From: Acidobacteriota bacterium
Lineage (GTDB): Bacteria; Acidobacteriota; Blastocatellia; Pyrinomonadales; Pyrinomonadaceae
DNA: 64,000 nt
Direction: 5' to 3'
Assembly: GCA_019239425.1 (NCBI GenBank)
Contig: JAFAZX010000081.1
Coordinates: forward strand, 38,721 to 102,720
Under the pieces are notes generated by a model. The model was not told the DNA's origin. It saw only the letters and a list, made by a program, of their open reading frames with translations, and did not search any database. This document shows, one piece after another, positions 46,646 to 55,188 of this stretch; the first letter of the stretch is position 1; each line of letters starts with the position of its first letter. Made by a program: the position numbers and the translations under genes.

Positions 46646-47626
46646 TCAGCGCCTCTTGTTCAGCTCGCGCGCGGCCTCGACGGCGTAGTACGTGAGGATG
46701 ACGTCCGCGCCCGCGCGCCTGATGCCCGTCAAGGTCTCCATCATCGCGCGCTTCTCGTCGATCCAGCCGCGCTGCGCCGCCGCCTTCAACATCGCGTACT
46801 CGCCCGAGACGTGGTACGCGGCGAGCGGCAGGTCGAAGCGGTCGCGCACCTGGCGCAGAACGTCCAGGTAGGGGCCGGCCGGCTTGACCATCAGGAAGTC
46901 CGCGCCCTCCATCACGTCCAGCTCGGCCTCGCGCATCGCCTCGCGCGCGTTGGCCGCGTCCATCTGGTACGCGCGCCGGTCGCCGAAGGCGGGCGCCGAG
47001 TCGGCCGCCTCGCGGAACGGGCCGTAGAAGGCCGAAGCGTACTTCACCGCGTACGACATGACGGCGACGTGCTCGAAGCCGGCCTCGTCCAGGCCCGAGC
47101 GGATGGCCCCGACCTGCCCGTCCATCATCGCCGAAGGCGCGACGATGTCGGCCCCGGCCGCGGCCTGGCTGACGGCCGTGCGCGCGATGAGTTCGAGCGA
47201 CTCGTCGTTCAAGACCTCGCCCCCGCGCACGACGCCGCAGTGTCCGTGCGAAGTGTACTCGCACAGGCACGTGTCGGCGATGACGACCATCTCGGGCACG
47301 GCGCGGCGCACGGCGCGGACGGCCTCCTGCACGACGCCGCGCTCGGCGTAGGCGCCGGTGGCCGTCTCGTCCTTCGACTCCGGCAGCCCGAAGAGGATGA
47401 CTCCGGGGACGCCCGCGTCGAAGGCGGCGGCCGCCTCGCGCGCGACCTGATCGACCGAGAGGTTGAAGACGCCCGGCATCGAAGAGACCTCTTTCCGCAC
47501 GCCCTCGCCCGGGCACGCAAACAGCGGCAGGATCAGATCCTCCGGCGCGAGCCGCGTCTCCCTGACCAGCGCCCGCACGCCCTCGCGCCGTCTCAAGCGC
47601 CTCGGCCGGTGGACAAGCTCATTCAT
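46646..47626 (-). CDS. hemB: Porphobilinogen synthase (delta-aminolevulinate dehydratase)
   Basis: Condenses two 5-aminolevulinate molecules to porphobilinogen in heme synthesis. 326 aa from ATG 47626 (AGAGAGG at 8-nt spacing; the ORF to 47689 is too long). Seen: [30 protein letters not shown], a Cys-rich zinc site [16 protein letters not shown], Schiff-base lysines in [16 protein letters not shown] and [12 protein letters not shown]. This is the zinc-dependent class. Confidence 0.97.
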   Translation of the reverse strand: MNELVHRPRRLRRREGVRALVRETRLAPEDLILPLFACPGEGVRKEVSSMPGVFNLSVDQVAREAAAAFDAGVPGVILFGLPESKDETATGAYAERGVVQEAVRAVRRAVPEMVVIADTCLCEYTSHGHCGVVRGGEVLNDESLELIARTAVSQAAAGADIVAPSAMMDGQVGAIRSGLDEAGFEHVAVMSYAVKYASAFYGPFREAADSAPAFGDRRAYQMDAANAREAMREAELDVMEGADFLMVKPAGPYLDVLRQVRDRFDLPLAAYHVSGEYAMLKAAAQRGWIDEKRAMMETLTGIRRAGADVILTYYAVEAARELNKRR

Positions 47627-47716
47627 GAAATACCTCTCTCTTCGACTGTAAGGATAAGAACGTCCCCCCGCGAAATGATACGACCCCACACCCCCGCGCG
47701 CAAACTCGGCCCGCGC

Positions 47717-47744
47717 TTGACCTTTCCGCGACGGCCCCTATAAT
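47717..47744 (+). promoter_or_regulatory. Promoter of the CAT-anticodon tRNA gene
   Basis: TTGACC, 16-nt spacer, perfect TATAAT, ending 15 nt before the tRNA 5' end. Confidence 0.75.
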
Positions 47745-47759
47745 TGAACCCTTCCACAC

Positions 47760-47836
47760 GGCGGGGTAGCTCAGCTGGTTAGAGCGTGGGATTCATAACC
47801 CCAAGGTCGGGAGTTCAAGTCTCCCCCCCGCTACCA
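47760..47836 (+). tRNA. tRNA with CAT anticodon (Met, possibly Ile2)
   Basis: Cloverleaf read from the sequence: 7-bp acceptor stem (47760-47766 with 47826-47832, one G-U at the end), D arm GCTC...GAGC, anticodon loop TTCATAA, T arm GGGAG...CTCCC with TTCAAGT, and an encoded CCA (47834-47836). The anticodon stem has one A-C mismatch next to the loop. CAT can mean elongator Met or lysidine-modified Ile; elongator Met is favoured. The tRNA 3' end is the likely integration site of the adjacent island. Confidence 0.93.
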
Positions 47837-47860
47837 ATCTTTTCCTGTTGTGACAACAAC

Positions 47861-49090
47861 TTACGAGGCGGCGGCGGATTGCGGGTCCGCCGCCGCTTTT
47901 CGCTTTGCCGAGATTTTGCCGAGGCCGGAAAAGCCGCGCCCATCGTAGGACGCGACCAACTCCATCGCCCGCTCCATCTCCTCGGGGGAGGCGTGCGTGT
48001 AGTCGCCCGTCATGCTGTTGGGCGAATGCCCGAGGATGTCGCGGCGGACGTGCTCGGGCACGCCCATCTCGGCCGCCCTTGAAGACCACGTGTGCCGCAG
48101 GTCATGGAAGGTGAGGTTGCTGATCCCCGCTAGACCGCAGGCGCTGACGAACCCCTTCTTGATGTCGTTGATGCGCTCGCCCGTGCGGATGCTCCTGAAG
48201 ACGTACTCCCCCGTGGTCACGTCTTCGCAGAGCCTCCGCAGGATGTCGCGCACCCGCCGACTCATCGGGATCACGCGCGGCCTGCCGTTCTTGCTCTCCT
48301 CAATGAGGAGCCAGCCGGGCCTGACCTCCCACACCTCACCCTTGATGACGCGGGTGAAGGTGACGTGTCCGAAGTTCAGGTCCTGGCGCCTGAGCCGGAA
48401 CAACTCGCCCTTCCGCATCCCCGTGCAGAGAGCCACCTCCGAGACCGGCCGCAGGTGCTCACGCCTGCCGACTAAGCCCTTGCCGAAGAGCGCTTTCTCC
48501 TCTTCGGACGAGAGGCGGCGGCTGCGTTTGCGCCGCGCCGGTATCTTCCCGCGCACCGACTTTGGCAGCTCGTCGCAGGGGTTCGAGGTCGCCACCTTCT
48601 CCCTCATCGCCATCCGGAAGATGGACGAGAGCAGGGTCACCTCCTTGTTAACCGTGGTCGGGCTGCGCTTGCAACTCACCGCGCTCCCGTCCTCCAGCAC
48701 CCGCTTTCTGACAGTCTCGCTGTCCAAGCGCTGGTTGATGAACCTGACGACCGTCATCACCGTGATCTCGTCGAAGCCCTTGTCGTTGAAATGCTCCTTG
48801 AGCATCTCGCAGCGGAACTCGTCGTGATCCGATGATGAGTGGTTCTCGCGGGCGAAGGGTAGAAAGACCTTGTCCACGAAGGCCGAGAAGCGCTTCAACT
48901 CCTCGCGCTCCGCGCCGTCGCGGTAGGTGCCGTCCAGGACCTTGCGCCGCTCCTTGAAGGCGAGTTCGCGCGCCTCCTTTTTGTCCCCGGCGATAGAACT
49001 GCCGTCCTTCCCGTTGAAACTGCCTGAGTAACGCTTTCCGTTGACAAAGAACTCGTAGTGCCAGAACTGGCCTCTTTTCCTGACGTACAT
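47861..49090 (-). CDS. int: Tyrosine recombinase (integrase)
   Basis: 409 aa site-specific recombinase. An N-terminal arm-type region (YVRKRGQFWHYEFFVNGKRY) precedes a core-binding domain and a catalytic domain with the full set: Arg226 in CTGMRKGEL, Lys267 in ESKNGRPR, His329 and Arg332 in FHDLRHTW, His355 in DILGHSP and nucleophile Tyr364 in TGDYTHAS. The gene ends 25 nt from the tRNA 3' end and reads toward it, the standard layout for islands integrated in tRNA genes. Confidence 0.95.
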   Translation of the reverse strand: MYVRKRGQFWHYEFFVNGKRYSGSFNGKDGSSIAGDKKEARELAFKERRKVLDGTYRDGAEREELKRFSAFVDKVFLPFARENHSSSDHDEFRCEMLKEHFNDKGFDEITVMTVVRFINQRLDSETVRKRVLEDGSAVSCKRSPTTVNKEVTLLSSIFRMAMREKVATSNPCDELPKSVRGKIPARRKRSRRLSSEEEKALFGKGLVGRREHLRPVSEVALCTGMRKGELFRLRRQDLNFGHVTFTRVIKGEVWEVRPGWLLIEESKNGRPRVIPMSRRVRDILRRLCEDVTTGEYVFRSIRTGERINDIKKGFVSACGLAGISNLTFHDLRHTWSSRAAEMGVPEHVRRDILGHSPNSMTGDYTHASPEEMERAMELVASYDGRGFSGLGKISAKRKAAADPQSAAAS

Positions 49091-49167
49091 CCGACGCTCC
49101 TTTCTCCGGGGTCGCGGCCGAAAGAAGCGACCTAGAGTTTAGCTTCTGGAGTGGCTCGTAACAAAAC

Positions 49168-49440
49168 CTAACTGGCCGCCCGCTTCTTCAGCTTGGGTCG
49201 TTCGGCCCATTCGAGCAGCTTCGCGAGTGGGAAGACGGTCACGCCGTCCAGGTCTAAGAAGGGGATCGGGTAAGCAGTCTTGCCCTTTCGGGCCTTATCT
49301 ACCAGGTTGCGTATATGGCCGTCCGAACAGCCGAGAAGGACGTGGGCCTCCCTGATCGTGATGAACTCCTTCGCCCTGATCATCCTCAAAGTCTTCCCGA
49401 TCTCCTGAGCCGCGTGGTCGTCGGAGGCGGAGTGAGCCAC
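49168..49440 (-). CDS. Excisionase-like helix-turn-helix protein
   Basis: 90 aa. A MerR/excisionase-type winged helix: FITIREAHVLLGCSDGHIRNLV, followed by the wing YPIPFLDLDGVTVFPLAKLLEWAER. A GTG start at 49440 is weakly supported. Its position just upstream of the integrase suggests a recombination directionality factor, though such domains also occur in general plasmid regulators. Confidence 0.8.
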   Translation of the reverse strand: MAHSASDDHAAQEIGKTLRMIRAKEFITIREAHVLLGCSDGHIRNLVDKARKGKTAYPIPFLDLDGVTVFPLAKLLEWAERPKLKKRAAS

Positions 49441-49625
49441 GCTTTGCCCCTACACGGTCTGCTCGGCGAACACTTCTCTGGCCACCGCGCGCATTCGCTC
49501 TTCTAGCGCGGTGAAGAAGGCATCTTTCATTTGATTAGTCTCGGCGCTCCCCATTAATTCCTTTACCTCAGTCCTCTCACGCCGCGTCGCGGCTCAGGCC
49601 GTGTGATTGGCAAAGGTGGTGCCGC

Positions 49626-49649
49626 GTTTTGCTCAGCGTTTTGCTCAGC
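49626..49649. repeat. Tandem 12-bp direct repeat
   Basis: GTTTTGCTCAGC occurs twice with no gap, 186 nt upstream of the excisionase-like start. It is a candidate binding site for recombination or regulatory protein. Confidence 0.7.
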
Positions 49650-49776
49650 TCAGATTCGTTAATCGTATGAGGTCGTATGCGCGCGATTTTTGGGCGGTTT
49701 GCTATGCCGGCCGGTTAGAGGTGTACGCCCGGTTATATCTTGAGGGAGGCCCGGCCGGATGTGCTTTCCCTACCCG

Positions 49777-49840
49777 CGAGTAGACTTTCCCCACTCGCCG
49801 TGTGGGGATTGTCTACTCGCGAGTAGACAATCCCCACACG
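49777..49840. promoter_or_regulatory. Three 21-bp elements, two forming a 42-bp perfect palindrome
   Basis: Units of the form CGAGTAGACNNTCCCCACNCG: one direct at 49777-49797 (18 of 21 identical), one inverted at 49799-49819 and one direct at 49820-49840. The last two form a perfect 42-bp palindrome with no loop. An operator, partition site or replication-type iteron for the nearby ParB-like protein is the natural guess. Confidence 0.75.
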
Positions 49841-50052
49841 AGGCGGCTGCTTACGGGAGGGCGTGTGGCGAGGAGCGGATACTTCGTCAGGCTTACTAAA
49901 TCTACCCCCTTTCAACAGAAGTCTCTTCAATTATTCCTTGTCGCAGAGGAGTTGGAGGGTAGAGCCGCTTCAGCTTCCGGCACCGGAACTTCACATCGAT
50001 CTGCATGTGATGGCCCGGCGCTTGCTTCTCGTACTGCTGCCACGTCACGGTG

Positions 50053-50075
50053 GGACGTGTAACGATTACACGTCC
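50053..50075. promoter_or_regulatory. 23-bp operator-like dyad upstream of the ParB-like gene
   Basis: GGACGTGTAA, CGA, TTACACGTCC: perfect 10-bp arms, 67 nt before the ATG at 50142. The size suits a dimeric repressor site. Confidence 0.6.
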
Positions 50076-50141
50076 TCCTTTCTGAAAACTACAGCGAGAT
50101 GTGTCTACCGACTGCGGACCGCGATCAGAGTGAGGAGTTTT

Positions 50142-51233
50142 ATGGAAGTGCCGGCAGATGTCGGAAGTTTAGTCGTCGAACTTGAGTTGGGAAAACTTAA
50201 AGAGCCCACCTTTTACGAAGTCCTGTTCGGTGCCACCTCTATTGCTGAACAAGACCTTCTCCAAGACGCAGTACTCAAGGTCAGGCCGCTTAAGCCTGCC
50301 GGCAGGGCCTACGAGATCGTCGTCGGTGTCGAGCAATACAGAGCGGCGCTCAGGCAGGGCGCGCGAGCCGTCGCCGCCGTCGTCAAGGAGATGACGGAAG
50401 ACGAAGCGCGCCGCTACGCCACCGATGAGTTCCTGCGTGCCGCGGCCTCTTCGTCGGCTAGGAGCGTCGTCCAGCTTCTCGTCGCCGCCAAAGATAACGA
50501 GGCGCGCGGCGGCGAGTGGGGCGTCGAGCGCCTGACGAAGGCCCTGGGAATTAAAACGTCAACTTACGCGCACGCCTGGTCGAGTGTCACCTTTGTTTGT
50601 GATCAGCTTCGGCGGAGTGAGCCCGAGGCGGCGCACCTCGGCTTGGCGGAGTTAGTCGCCTTGGCGGTTCGCAGGAACTTTCTGCCCGCGTTCACGGAGC
50701 TTTACACGGGGCGGATGACGGTCAACCGTTTCTACCGGGATGTCTATAAAGCAAGTGAGGTCGGCCAGGAGAAGAGCCGGCAGCAGCAGGAGGCGAAGGG
50801 CAAGCGCAAACTTCGGCCCGCTGCCGGCGCGCGCCCTTCGGCAGAAGGCGTTGCCGCCGATAGCCCGGCCCACGCGGCACTCACCCCCGGACAACTCGTC
50901 ACCGAAGCCTTACTCAAACTAGCCGAAGCTGCGTCCGTAAATGACGGCGGCGATGACGACGCTGGCGGCGAACAGGTCTTGGACCAACAAATCGTCACGT
51001 TCATCGACTCACACATCAATCTCCAAGCCACGATCCGTCGAATCTGCCGGCGACTGCTAAACCACCTCGGCTCCATGCACGGTCATCACCGCAGGTCTAA
51101 AGCTACACGTCCGGCGCAGCCCGTCTACCTCGACGACGCCCGCCAGCTTTCCTTCGACCTTCCGGTGGCGGCGAGCCAGCCGGGCGGCCCGGAATCGGAG
51201 CGTCGGCGCGATAATAAAGCCAGCGCCGCCTGA
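50142..51233 (+). CDS. ParB-like N-terminal domain protein
   Basis: 363 aa from ATG 50142, chosen for GAGGAG 5 nt upstream; the ORF to 49863 runs through the control region. ParB/Srx-like features: LVVELELGKLKEPTF, YEIVVGVEQYRAALRQGARAVAAVVKEMTEDEARRYATDEF, then a helical region (WGVERLTKALGIKTSTYAHAW) that may be the HTH. A low-complexity Lys/Arg/Ala linker and a C-terminal domain rich in His and Arg follow. Possible roles are plasmid-like partition, KorB-type regulation or island maintenance. No ParA is adjacent, which argues for a regulatory role. Confidence 0.7.
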   Translation: MEVPADVGSLVVELELGKLKEPTFYEVLFGATSIAEQDLLQDAVLKVRPLKPAGRAYEIVVGVEQYRAALRQGARAVAAVVKEMTEDEARRYATDEFLRAAASSSARSVVQLLVAAKDNEARGGEWGVERLTKALGIKTSTYAHAWSSVTFVCDQLRRSEPEAAHLGLAELVALAVRRNFLPAFTELYTGRMTVNRFYRDVYKASEVGQEKSRQQQEAKGKRKLRPAAGARPSAEGVAADSPAHAALTPGQLVTEALLKLAEAASVNDGGDDDAGGEQVLDQQIVTFIDSHINLQATIRRICRRLLNHLGSMHGHHRRSKATRPAQPVYLDDARQLSFDLPVAASQPGGPESERRRDNKASAA

Positions 51234-51423
51234 TCTCAGACTTTCCTGCGCGGCCGAATTTTCGTACTTGCGTCTCCCTTTAGCAGCGTCAGACACGAAG
51301 CCCGAGCGAAATAGAAAGCCCGAGAACTTAGGGGTAGGTGAGCAAGCAAGCCAGTTATGTTTAGCTTTAAGAAAAACCATTCTGTCACGCCCATGAACGA
51401 ACGAGGGGAGGAGAAGAATTTTC
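51234..51423 (+). other. Non-coding gap upstream of mobC, candidate oriT
   Basis: 190 nt directly upstream of a mobC-relaxase pair, the usual oriT position. It contains a direct repeat AGCCCGAG (51299 and 51318 region) and AT-richer stretches. No established nic consensus was recognised. Ends with a strong ribosome site (GGGGAGGAGAAG). Confidence 0.35.
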
Positions 51424-51837
51424 ATGTCTGACCAAAAGAAGAAGGGGCAAAGTAAGGGGCGCTCGAAGGCCGGTCGCGGCGGGAGGCCGAAGCTGGACGA
51501 CACGGAACGTCGGAGCCGGATGATAGGCGTGTCCGTCAATGACGACGAGTACGAAGCGATTGGAGGCAAGGCCAAAGTGCATCACATGACCCGGGCCTTC
51601 TTCTTGCGTCACGTCGGCCTCGGCTACAGGATGCGCCGCCCGATCCCGCCCATCAACTATCTCGCATACAGGAAGCTGGGCCGCATGGCCGCGAACCTCA
51701 ACCGTGTAATTCTACTGAGCAACATGGGGAAGCCGTTCGGGATCAACCGGGAGTTCGCGGAGCAGATGTACGAGCAACTGCAATCGGTCCGGCGCAACTT
51801 ACTGGGGGTGGAGCGTGACGATCACGAAGGTAACTAA
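51424..51837 (+). CDS. mobC: MobC-like relaxosome accessory protein
   Basis: 137 aa. A basic N-terminus (KKKGQSKGRSKAGRGGRPK) precedes a ribbon-helix-helix-like region (RSRMIGVSVNDDEYEAIGGKAK) and the MobC core NYLAYRKLGRMAANLNRVILLSN. MobC proteins help open oriT DNA and position the relaxase. It overlaps the relaxase start by 23 nt, as is common for mob operons. Confidence 0.88.
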   Translation: MSDQKKKGQSKGRSKAGRGGRPKLDDTERRSRMIGVSVNDDEYEAIGGKAKVHHMTRAFFLRHVGLGYRMRRPIPPINYLAYRKLGRMAANLNRVILLSNMGKPFGINREFAEQMYEQLQSVRRNLLGVERDDHEGN

Positions 51838-54154
51838 AGGCCGAAGTTTCGGCGGTGCGCTCGACTACCTCTTCTACGAGAGGGCGGGGCTCGGGCGCGA
51901 GCAGGAGCTCCTGCGGGCGCTCAACGAGCCTGAGCTGCCGGAACAGAATCGGGACGGTCTTGAGAAGGAAGAAGATCTCCTTCGCTCGAAGTCGCCGTCC
52001 GGTCAGGACGAGGCGGTCGAAGCGAAGGGCGAGCGGAAGCTTCGGGGCGAACTGATCGCCGGCAACGTCGCGGGCCGCACGGTCGAGGAAATTCAGCGCG
52101 AGATGGAGGCCTTCGCCGGGCGGAACCCGGAGGTCGAGCGCAAGGTCTTGCACGTAGCTATCAGCACCCGCGAGGAAGACAACGTCACGCCGGAGATTCA
52201 GGCGCGGATGGCCGAGCTGTACGCCGCGCGCAGGGGGCTCGACAAGACAGTCTGGATCGCCGTCCGCCACGAGAACGACCACGGCGAATTCCACATTCTC
52301 GCCTCGGCCGTCGATTACAGGGGGCGGGCGATCCGCGACTCGAAAGACTTCGAGCGCTCCGAAGAGATCGCGAAGGAACTGACGAGGGGGTTCAACCTTA
52401 CACCTGACATTCCGAGCAGAGAGTCGATGCGCAAATGCATGACGCAGGCCGAAATGAAATACGCGGCGCGAACGGGCAGGCCGAGCACGCGGGCAGTTCT
52501 TCAGGAGATTGCGGACGACGTGATCGGCCGCGGGGCGACGGCCACGGAGTTCATCGAGAGGCTGGAAGAGAGGGGCGTGCAGGTCGTCCCCTACATCAAT
52601 GAGAAAGACGAGGTGAAAGGCATCAGCTATCGTCTCGACGGCAAGCTGATGCGCGGCAGCGATCTCGGCCGCGGCTATTCATGGCCCGGCCTCCAGAAGG
52701 AGTGGGAACACCACAAGCAGTACCGCGAGGGCAGAGTCGACTATGAGCGAGAGAGAGACCATCCGGCAATTAGCAAGGCAAGAGAGCGTGAACAGGAGCG
52801 AATCCGCGCAGCAGCAACAAGGGAACACAGGGATGATGAACGAGCAATACAGTCAACTGGCAGGACAACTGAAGAAGTTACACGAAAGGCTGGATCACAT
52901 CGAGAAGAACCTGATCCTACAGCAGCCCGACGTGCTCGAATTCACGAAGACCGCATACCCGTACTTAGAGGCGGCGATCAGGAGGTGCGAGGCGGTCGAA
53001 CAGAAGCTACAGTCGCTGGAAAAGCTGGTGAGCGAGTACGAGGAGCACATGGCGGAGAACTGGGAGGCGACGGACGAGATCGTCAAGCAGCAGAGGACGG
53101 ACTTCGCCGCGATCAGCGAACGCTTTCAGGGCCTAGCGATCAGGGATCTGCAAGGCTGCCTCCAGCAGATACGGGCCGAGCTGGCGACGGTGTTGGCGGC
53201 CGAGGAGAAGTGCGAGGAGACGCTGGGCGAGTGCAGGGAATTGGCTCGACGGGTAGGTCAGATCTACGAGACGGCCAGCTGCACTATTCAGGAGCTGGCG
53301 GAGACCGTGACTGGGCACGTCAACGAGGTGAGGGAGAACTCGGAGCAGGCGATAGAACAAGCAAGGGTGAAGTTCGTCAAAACCTTTCGCCGGCTAGATA
53401 CGACACTCTGGGATCACCCGATCCTCGGCATGGCGCTGCTGGCCTTCATGACGATTGTACTCAGTACACTGACGGTGTTGACGCTAAACAGTTCCACGAG
53501 GGACGGGGAAATGAGCCAATCGGTCGAGGCATCAACGACGGCCACTCAGCAAGCACTCAAGCCGGTAATCGAGAGGATCGAGAAGCAGACGCAAAACTTG
53601 GACGTGATTTACCAGCAAAGCGAGGCGTTCGAACTCTACTTGAGGACCCTGCCAGTAAATCAACGCAACAAGAAGCGGGCGGAACTAATCGAGGGCGCGA
53701 AGAGGCAGAAGGCCGCCGAGGACGCCCGCAGGCGGGCAGATTAGCTCTAGGCACGGACGGGCAACAGTCGGGCACGCAGTCGTCCCAGCGTGAGCGGGCA
53801 GCGGCGCTTGAGCGTCTAAGTCAACTGACCGGCGTCAAGCAGCAGTCGGAGTTGCCCGACTTTGAAAAACTGGAACGGCTTACAAGCGTAAAGCGCCCGG
53901 AGCCAGCCTCGGCCCCGGGTGTGCCGGGCCGGCCGGACAAGGGGAATGCGGGCTTGGGTGGGACGACGCAGGAACCCTGCGTTTCTAGAGGACTGCCGGG
54001 CCAGAATGCGCCTTCGCCGACCGGCCGCGCGCTCGGCGAGCCGAACTACGGTCATCCCCCGTTACACCCGGCAGATTATGATCGTGACAAGGGGCGGACG
54101 CCCGGCAAAGATGACAGGTCAAATCGTACGTCCGGCTCCGGCCGGTCGCGATAG
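51815..54154 (+). CDS. Relaxase/mobilization nuclease (MOBP/VirD2-like)
   Basis: 779 aa, GTG start after GGGGGTGGAG. The N-terminal ~310 residues are the relaxase domain: ITKVTKGRSFGGALDYLFYE (candidate catalytic Tyr region) and the metal-binding His motif VRHENDHGEFHILASAVD (~residues 150-167). It nicks oriT and covalently carries the strand. From ~310 to 643 the protein is low complexity (Gly/Arg/Asp/Glu-rich) because another gene is encoded in the +1 frame of the same DNA. The last ~136 residues (ALERLSQLTGVKQQSELPDF) look constrained again. Confidence 0.88.
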   Translation: MTITKVTKGRSFGGALDYLFYERAGLGREQELLRALNEPELPEQNRDGLEKEEDLLRSKSPSGQDEAVEAKGERKLRGELIAGNVAGRTVEEIQREMEAFAGRNPEVERKVLHVAISTREEDNVTPEIQARMAELYAARRGLDKTVWIAVRHENDHGEFHILASAVDYRGRAIRDSKDFERSEEIAKELTRGFNLTPDIPSRESMRKCMTQAEMKYAARTGRPSTRAVLQEIADDVIGRGATATEFIERLEERGVQVVPYINEKDEVKGISYRLDGKLMRGSDLGRGYSWPGLQKEWEHHKQYREGRVDYERERDHPAISKAREREQERIRAAATREHRDDERAIQSTGRTTEEVTRKAGSHREEPDPTAARRARIHEDRIPVLRGGDQEVRGGRTEATVAGKAGERVRGAHGGELGGDGRDRQAAEDGLRRDQRTLSGPSDQGSARLPPADTGRAGDGVGGRGEVRGDAGRVQGIGSTGRSDLRDGQLHYSGAGGDRDWARQRGEGELGAGDRTSKGEVRQNLSPARYDTLGSPDPRHGAAGLHDDCTQYTDGVDAKQFHEGRGNEPIGRGINDGHSASTQAGNREDREADAKLGRDLPAKRGVRTLLEDPASKSTQQEAGGTNRGREEAEGRRGRPQAGRLALGTDGQQSGTQSSQRERAAALERLSQLTGVKQQSELPDFEKLERLTSVKRPEPASAPGVPGRPDKGNAGLGGTTQEPCVSRGLPGQNAPSPTGRALGEPNYGHPPLHPADYDRDKGRTPGKDDRSNRTSGSGRSR
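52743..53744 (+). CDS. Coiled-coil membrane protein encoded inside the relaxase gene (MobB-like)
   Basis: 333 aa in the +1 frame relative to the relaxase. The composition is that of a genuine protein: long coiled coil (~30-220: LAGQLKKLHERLDHIEKNLI, EAVEQKLQSLEKLVSEYEEH), a single strong transmembrane helix (HPILGMALLAFMTIVLSTLTVL), then a second helical region ending EDARRRAD. In RSF1010 and ColE1-type plasmids a membrane-associated mobB/mbeB gene is likewise embedded in the relaxase gene and aids transfer. Similar role inferred from position and topology only. The ribosome site is weak. Confidence 0.75.
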   Translation: MSERETIRQLARQESVNRSESAQQQQGNTGMMNEQYSQLAGQLKKLHERLDHIEKNLILQQPDVLEFTKTAYPYLEAAIRRCEAVEQKLQSLEKLVSEYEEHMAENWEATDEIVKQQRTDFAAISERFQGLAIRDLQGCLQQIRAELATVLAAEEKCEETLGECRELARRVGQIYETASCTIQELAETVTGHVNEVRENSEQAIEQARVKFVKTFRRLDTTLWDHPILGMALLAFMTIVLSTLTVLTLNSSTRDGEMSQSVEASTTATQQALKPVIERIEKQTQNLDVIYQQSEAFELYLRTLPVNQRNKKRAELIEGAKRQKAAEDARRRAD

Positions 54155-54243
54155 GCTCAGAGGGAATAAAGCTGTCAGCCGGCCCGGTTAACCCTCCATT
54201 CCGACACTGCCGGCGGACACTAAGCTATACCTTCAACGGGTTG

Positions 54244-54286
54244 TTAAGGTCATCGGGGAACTCGCCCTGATGACCTTAATTTTTTT
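54244..54286 (+). terminator. Terminator of the mobilization operon
   Basis: Stem TTAAGGTCATC with GGG, loop, CCC with GATGACCTTAA (one bulged T), followed by seven T. It lies 90 nt after the relaxase stop. Confidence 0.9.
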
Positions 54287-54776
54287 GCTGTGCCAGTTAG
54301 GAGCAGGGAATCATAGACGTCTCGTCACACCTACCGTTGTAATGCCGAATAAGAAAGCTTGGTGCCGTCGCGAAATTCCGTAGGAGAGGCGCAGAACCGC
54401 CAGCGGCTTGGATAAGGGAGGGTGGAAAGAAGTGCCGTATAGTGCAATTGCAGTTAGCCGTACAGTGTGTGGAGTCCTTACGCTGTAATCCTAGAGGTTG
54501 TCGCGGCCCTGGGCTGCCCTGGCGCGAAGATGGCCCGCGCCGGAACTGCGTCAGCGAGCCGTAAGTTTAATAAATTGAATTATCTAGCCTGAAAAATTTA
54601 TTGCCTCAACTATTGCAGGGGATTACCCTCTCGCCTCGTAGCGCCTCCGCGCCGGACTTCCTTGCACTTCTCGGCTCTCCGGCGCTGAAGTCCTAAGTCC
54701 GTCCAGACACACTTCTACCTGGCCGCCGATGATGTCGATTCACGGCAGCCGGGGTACGCGGGACTGCGCGGGCTGC
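54287..54776. other. Non-coding stretch after the mobilization operon
   Basis: 490 nt without an ORF of note. Composition is mixed and more AT-rich than the core. No tRNA, repeat family or clear promoter was recognised. It may contain decayed DNA or an unrecognised RNA. Confidence 0.5.
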
Positions 54777-55031
54777 CTAGAACAGAGACAGCACGCTTTG
54801 GAGCAGGTTCAGCGCGATCTCCGCCGCTGAATCAGTGGCGGTAGCCTCACTGCTACCCGTCTCTTCTTGCCCTGTAAGGCCAGTATCTATCTCGCCGTTT
54901 ACCGTAGCTGTTTGCGAAGGTTGCGAGGGCGGCGGCGACGTTTTGCCGGTATCTATCTCGCCCGCGAAGGCTGGGATAGTGAGCGTAAGGGTAAAGACCA
55001 ACGCAATGCTTAGACGGCGTAAGTTTTTCAT
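54777..55031 (-). CDS. Tiny secreted protein with two GEIDTG motifs
   Basis: 84 aa, ATG with AGGAGA 6 nt upstream. Signal peptide 1-23 (LSIALVFTLTLTIPAFA). The mature protein begins exactly with GEIDTG (24-29), then a Pro/Ser/Gln/Thr linker, a second GEIDTG (46-51), an acidic Ser/Thr/Ala-rich stretch, and a C-terminal amphipathic helix ending LLQSVLSLF. The two motif copies are 17 of 18 identical in DNA. It is divergent from a TPR-containing regulator. A secreted peptide precursor or envelope component is possible; function unknown. Confidence 0.75.
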   Translation of the reverse strand: MKNLRRLSIALVFTLTLTIPAFAGEIDTGKTSPPPSQPSQTATVNGEIDTGLTGQEETGSSEATATDSAAEIALNLLQSVLSLF

Positions 55032-55188
55032 TGTGTTCTCCTAAATGTGGCTTACCAGTTCGTGATGGGCGGGCGGGAGTGAAGTCCTGACCACCTGTGA
55101 CGAGTTAACGCGGGCGAATCTTAGCACCCTACCGTGCCGGGATTCCCCTGTCCGCGATTACCTGAAGGCGGGGAAAGGTAGTCCTCAC

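Larger units (their letters stand above)
49441..50141. other. Island control region
   Basis: 701 nt between divergent excisionase-like and ParB-like genes, without a convincing ORF. It contains a tandem 12-bp repeat, a short TCGTATG pair at 10-bp spacing (49663-49679), three copies of a 21-bp element of which two form a perfect palindrome, and a second 23-bp dyad close to the ParB-like gene. The ORFs crossing the palindrome on both strands begin alike (GIVYSRVDNPHT) only because the DNA is palindromic. Confidence 0.7.

Noticed and set aside
49802-50062. 86-aa ORF over the 42-bp palindrome
   Set aside because: Begins in the palindrome, no ribosome site and no protein-like features; the mirrored minus-strand ORF starts alike for the same reason.
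50142-51233. ParA-ParB partition operon
   Set aside because: No ParA-type ATPase lies on either side; only a ParB-like domain is present, so a partition role is not claimed.
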